DNA of 64,000 nt from contig JACJYN010000006.1 in the NCBI GenBank assembly GCA_020636095.1, positions 310,001-374,000 on the forward strand, written 5' to 3'. The notes beneath the pieces are model-generated. The model searched no databases. It saw nothing but the letters and a program-made list of their open reading frames with translations, and was not told the DNA's origin. The translations under genes and the position numbers were made by a program. The number at the start of each line of letters is the position of its first letter. Position 1 is the first letter of the stretch. Below, in pieces: positions 61,342-64,000 of this stretch. This stretch comes from Lewinellaceae bacterium (lineage in GTDB: Bacteria; Bacteroidota; Bacteroidia; Chitinophagales; Saprospiraceae).

Positions 61342-61389
61342 AGCGGCGGGGTGGTTCAGGAAACGGAACTGCCCCGCCGCTTTTATTTT
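61342..61389 (+). terminator. Rho-independent terminator of protease 2
   Basis: AAGCGGCGGGG pairs with CCCCGCCGCTT, extended by GTTC/GAAC in the loop arms, and is followed by TTATTTTA. It lies about 20 bp past the stop codon. Confidence 0.88.
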
Positions 61390-61524
61390 AGGATAGGAAG
61401 CAAATGGCGCCTTTTGATTAGATAGCCCCGTTGGTTTATTGTGAAGAATCGATTGTTTTATGCAGTTTTTATACACATGTAAAACCCTGTTTTCATTCTC
61501 GTTATTGCATGATTTGCGTGTTTG

Positions 61525-61655
61525 CAGCAATTCCTGCTTTGGCGAAATGATGCCCTAAATCCTGCCATTAAAGCACAGAAACCCCCAATCCGCACTAAAT
61601 TTTTCGTGGGATTTCGTGCCTTCGTGTTTTTGTGGCATGCTAAAGCGGGAATTGC
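61525..61655 (+). repeat. MITE-like repeat with R2-type termini but different core
   Basis: Left end CAGCAATTCCTGCTTT, right end AAAGCGGGAATTGCTG (one mismatch as inverted repeats), matching the 6212-6377 ends. The 100-bp core is unrelated and contains CACGAAGGCACGAAATC-type repeat sequence (in reverse). It suggests an exchangeable core between conserved termini. Confidence 0.65.
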
Positions 61656-61685
61656 TGGCGTGTTTGTGACTAATGCGTAGAGGTC

Positions 61686-61806
61686 CTTATTACTGCCTTG
61701 CGATCAAGATGATCGTGGCACGATAAGGGGCTTATTACTGCCTTGCGATCAAGATGATCGCGGCACGATAAGGGGCTTATTACTGCCTTGCGATCAAGAT
61801 GATCGC
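61686..61806. repeat. 45-bp tandem repeat derived from the oxidase gene 3' end
   Basis: CTTATTACTGCCTTGCGATC starts at 61686, 61731 and 61776, giving three units of 45 bp. The third unit is the actual last codons and stop of the oxidase gene; the first two are downstream duplicates. The CGCGGCACGA/GATCATC part also appears at 6536-6560 as the start of the minisatellite (CGTGCCGCGATCATCCTGAT). Confidence 0.85.
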
Positions 61807-62739
61807 GGCACGAACCTCATCGGCGCAGCCCCAGGATACGGTAAAACCGGCGCCCCCGTGGCCGTAGTTGTGAATGATGTTCCGCCCTTCCTCCTTTTCG
61901 CAGCGGATGGCGGGGCGCTTGGGGCGCAGGCCCGCCAGGGCTTGGAGTACTACCGGCGCTCCGAGCCGTTCCTCCAACTGCCGGCATCGGGCGAGGATGG
62001 TATCCGTATCGGCCTGGGTAGGTTTCCGGTTGTAGTCGTTATCATAGTCAGTGCCGCCCAGTACAATGCAGTCGCTGCGTTCGATGATGTAGGCCAGGCG
62101 GCCCTTGTTCATGGAATCGACCATCGATTGGACAGGGCGGGTTTTTTTCACCTTCACTACCTGCCCGCGGATGGGATAGACTGTTTCATCGCCAAAAAGC
62201 TCCCGGGAACCCAGCCCGGTGCAATTGACGATGATACGGCCTCCCTGCAACAAGGATTCAACATCTTTTACCTCCTGAACTACCAGTTCCCCTCCTGCTT
62301 TGCGGAAGCGTTCCATCAAGTAAGGCAGGTAGATTTGCGTCTCCGCCAGCGGCACTTTCGCTATATAGCCCATTTCGTACCCTGTGGGTAGTTCCTCCGG
62401 GCGGGCCGGGCGGACAGCGCCGTCGGGCAACTCGTCTTTCCAGCTATTGTCCATTCCGGAGCGGGTGAGGACGAGGAAGTCCATCATTCGAACCCCGGTT
62501 CCCGGCAGCCCGGCCAGTTTCTGAAACGTGCGGAAGGATTTGGCGCTCCAACGGTTGGCCTGTTCCACCGGCTCTGCCTCGTAGGGGAACCAGATAGCGG
62601 CTGCCACGGCGGAGGCCGTCTGCTCCGGCGGCTCTTTGGCGAGTATGCGCACCGGATGGCCAGATTCAATAAGGCGAACGGCAGTGGTAAGGCCGGAAAT
62701 GCCGGCGCCAAGGACGGTAATGGGTTGAAGTGTGTTCAT
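61780..62739 (-). CDS. FAD-dependent D-amino-acid-oxidase-like enzyme
   Basis: 319 aa. The FAD-binding start is VLGAGISGLTTAVRLIESGH, with LAKEPPEQTASAVAAAIWFPY, VNCTGLGSRELFGD, PIRGQVVKVKK, LGGTDYDNDYNRKPT, GLRPKRPAIRCE and HNYGHGGAGFTVSWGCADE, all characteristic of the DAO family. It oxidises a D-amino acid to a keto acid with H2O2 release; the precise substrate cannot be told. Its start overlaps the stop of the upstream gene by 4 bp (62736-62739). The downstream end is duplicated as a short tandem repeat. Confidence 0.92.
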   Translation of the reverse strand: MNTLQPITVLGAGISGLTTAVRLIESGHPVRILAKEPPEQTASAVAAAIWFPYEAEPVEQANRWSAKSFRTFQKLAGLPGTGVRMMDFLVLTRSGMDNSWKDELPDGAVRPARPEELPTGYEMGYIAKVPLAETQIYLPYLMERFRKAGGELVVQEVKDVESLLQGGRIIVNCTGLGSRELFGDETVYPIRGQVVKVKKTRPVQSMVDSMNKGRLAYIIERSDCIVLGGTDYDNDYNRKPTQADTDTILARCRQLEERLGAPVVLQALAGLRPKRPAIRCEKEEGRNIIHNYGHGGAGFTVSWGCADEVRAAIILIARQ

Positions 62740-63365
62740 TGTTTATAAAGATTGGGGCTTTCTTCCAGGCTGATCTCCTTTCCTGCTTCCGCCCAGCTGG
62801 TAATGCGCCGGCCCGTCGGGCAATTCGATGAACTGGCCGGGAGCTTGCCGGCGAGGAATTGGACATTACTGGCGCCTATTTCGAGTACGGTTTCTCCATC
62901 TTTGATGCCCAGTTGTTTTATCCGCTTGCGAAACTCGTAGGGCATGTACAAAGCCCCATTGTCCAGGAATTCATTGGGGGCATAAACGCCATTTTCCAAG
63001 ATGAAGATATCCTGGTTCAGGCGGGCCAGTTGTTGCTCTGTTGCCAGCAGGCTATCCCGGCTGAACAGGCCGGGCAGAGTTTGCCGGTTGCTGTCCAGCC
63101 AGGTTTCGGCCAAAGGCTTTTGGGTATTGAAAAGGGTATCCAGCAGTTGCCGGATGGCAGATTTTTCATCTTCCGGCAATGCTGACTGCCATACCCTTAA
63201 GCCCCATTGGTGCAACCGGGCGCCCAAGTGGGCCTTCTCTTCCAGGCGGGAGCGATATTCCGGGTTATCTTCGAGATGGCGCGGCAATTCGGCATTAAAA
63301 TAGTTCTGCCCCCATGTCAAAGCGGGCAAATACATTACCAAAAACAAGAGGTTGTAATTTTTCAT
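62736..63365 (-). CDS. Secreted hypothetical protein (209 aa)
   Basis: Signal peptide MKNYNLLFLVMYLPALTWGQ. The mature protein is mostly helical and charged (LEDNPEYRSRLEEKAHLGARLHQW, LPEDEKSAIRQLLDTL) and ends in EIGASNVQFLAGKLPASSSN plus an NLYKQ tail. I do not recognise a family. Overlaps the oxidase start by 4 bp, so the two are translationally coupled and probably work together, for example the secreted partner of a D-amino-acid pathway (inference). Confidence 0.75.
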   Translation of the reverse strand: MKNYNLLFLVMYLPALTWGQNYFNAELPRHLEDNPEYRSRLEEKAHLGARLHQWGLRVWQSALPEDEKSAIRQLLDTLFNTQKPLAETWLDSNRQTLPGLFSRDSLLATEQQLARLNQDIFILENGVYAPNEFLDNGALYMPYEFRKRIKQLGIKDGETVLEIGASNVQFLAGKLPASSSNCPTGRRITSWAEAGKEISLEESPNLYKQ

Positions 63366-63377
63366 AGAAGAGCGCTT

Positions 63378-63476
63378 TTATTTTTCCACCACAAACGTCC
63401 TCGCCATTTTATTGTGCCACCCCTGCCGCTGCTTGTCGAACAGAATCCAGAAAAAGCCCAGGGCTACAAATGGCCG
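63378..63476 (-). pseudogene. RDD-family membrane protein, C-terminal remnant
   Basis: Thirty-two codons plus stop, ending GFFWILFDKQRQGWHNKMAR followed by TFVVEK, the characteristic C-terminus of RDD proteins. A TAA sits right at its upstream side (63477-63479), where the repeat of GCCCTGAAAGGGC begins. No start or N-terminal half is present, so the gene was truncated, probably by that repeat's insertion. Confidence 0.72.
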
Positions 63477-63600
63477 TTAAATTACGCCCTGAAAGGGCAA
63501 AATAAATTATATCGCCCCTTCAGGGCTATGGTTTGGCACCCGTTATCGCCCTGGGCTGAGTTATATCAGCCCGTTGGGCTGGCCGCAAGATGTGTACAAC
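63477..63600. repeat. GCCCTGAAAGGGC palindromic repeat element
   Basis: Contains CGCCCTGAAAGGGC, TATATCGCCCCTTCAGGGC, CGCCCTGGGCTGAG and TTATATCAGCCCGTTGGGCTG, an element of short palindromes with a recurring TTATATC. Similar blocks are scattered in many environmental bacteria. It interrupts the RDD remnant. Confidence 0.7.
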
Positions 63601-63693
63601 TCGTAGCCGCTGGCGAGGGTTAGGGGGTGGCTTAAAGCCCAAAATTGGTATTTCGCTCACCACTATGTTGCAAAATAACTATTATTTTTAAGG

Positions 63694-63873
63694 ATGCTTC
63701 CAGAACAACTACAACAAGTCAAACAAAAAATCTCGGGTTGCTTCAGAAGTTGGGATGGCGCTAAATTCTTCGCAAGAACCCGCAGCTTCATAGTCACGGC
63801 TTGTAAACAAAATGTCAATGTTTTCAAAGCATTGAGGAATTTGTTTATGGATAATTCTATTATTTTCAATTAA
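63694..63873 (+). pseudogene. IS66-type transposase C-terminal remnant
   Basis: 59 codons: QQVKQKISGCFRSWDGAK, then FFARTRSFIVTACKQNVN and VFKALRNLF. The pattern QQKISGCFR..GA..FAR.RS.I.T..K...N.L.AL matches the C-terminus of IS66-family transposases. No catalytic part is present within the window. A decayed insertion sequence. Confidence 0.75.
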
Positions 63874-63887
63874 CCGGCACTCTGCCG

Positions 63888-63904
63888 TGCTGAATAGTTA
63901 CAAA
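63888..63904. repeat. Terminal fragment of repeat family R3
   Basis: TGCTGAATAGTTACAAA is the exact reverse complement of TTTGTAACTATTCAGCA at the left end of the R3 copy near 34256-34272. Only this end is visible here. Confidence 0.55.
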
Positions 63905-63928
63905 AAGAATAGAATATCCAGGCCGTAA

Positions 63929-64000
63929 TCATTCGCCCCGGATCATTTTCAGCAGCCAGTCGCGTTCAAAGGTTTCCGTAGCGGGGGGCAGCGATTCGGC
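63929..64000 (-). CDS. 3' end of an unidentified gene (cut by window edge)
   Basis: Open leftward frame from the window edge to TGA at 63929-63931, ending AESLPPATETFERDWLLKMI then RGE. Too short to identify. Good codon character and a clean stop suggest a real gene tail. Confidence 0.45.
   Translation of the reverse strand, partial: AESLPPATETFERDWLLKMIRGE

Overview
The window is chromosomal DNA from a Bacteroidota bacterium, most likely of the Saprospiria type. The support is: type IX secretion (T9SS) C-terminal sorting domains on two secreted proteases; TAnnTTTG-type -7 promoter boxes without Shine-Dalgarno sequences; a FISUMP-domain protein; many AraC-like regulators; and a high load of small dispersed repeats. 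No rRNA, tRNA or CRISPR was seen. The placement is inference from these traits, not from a marker gene.

Core (about 7.6-45.8 kb). This is a complete extracellular contractile injection system (eCIS, PVC/Afp-like), almost all on the minus strand. In transcription order it encodes: DUF4255 tail terminator (Pvc16-like), an unknown 629-aa protein, a giant 1003-aa sheath, three tube paralogues, a DUF5908 peptide, a LysM hub, the VgrG-like spike, a small conserved peptide, gp25, a PAAR-like tip, fibre A, a 2204-aa baseplate wedge, fibre B, a Pvc12-like wedge (with a frameshift), an unknown 673-aa protein, the tape measure and the AAA+ ATPase. Downstream are an AAA/PD-(D/E)XK gene and two plus-strand DUF4157 cargo-type genes, both frame-disrupted. 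An AraC-type regulator sits at each end of the island.

Left flank (1-6 kb). A leftward block encodes patatin phospholipase, a caspase-like protease, a LytS-type sensor kinase and a second caspase-like protease cut by the window edge. Three copies of one regulatory cassette were found: two GATGCGCGAAA half-sites 21 bp apart, exactly 28 nt upstream of a TAnnTTTG-like box. They precede the eCIS operon, the AraC gene near 8 kb, and the patatin/caspase block. This suggests one regulon joining particle synthesis to a possible cell-death or lysis module.

Most unusual protein feature. A roughly 95-110-residue beta-rich repeat module is inserted in tandem into at least four different particle proteins (sheath, large wedge, fibre A, 629-aa protein). 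In fibre A it interrupts a recognisable DUF1566-type fold.

Repeats. At least four MITE-like families with terminal inverted repeats are present. One has identical-length (164 bp) inverted copies exactly 40 kb apart bracketing the island. There is also a 70-bp minisatellite of about 12 units and several arrays of a TTCGC-based microsatellite.

Right flank (46-64 kb). This holds ordinary chromosomal genes: a 476-aa unknown, a FISUMP membrane protein, two NTF2-like proteins, a DUF2252 protein, an NAD(P)-binding epimerase, a TerB-like protein, two paralogous M43 metalloproteases, a D-amino-acid-oxidase-like enzyme and a small secreted protein. It ends in a decayed patch with an RDD remnant, an IS66 transposase remnant and the 3' tip of another gene.
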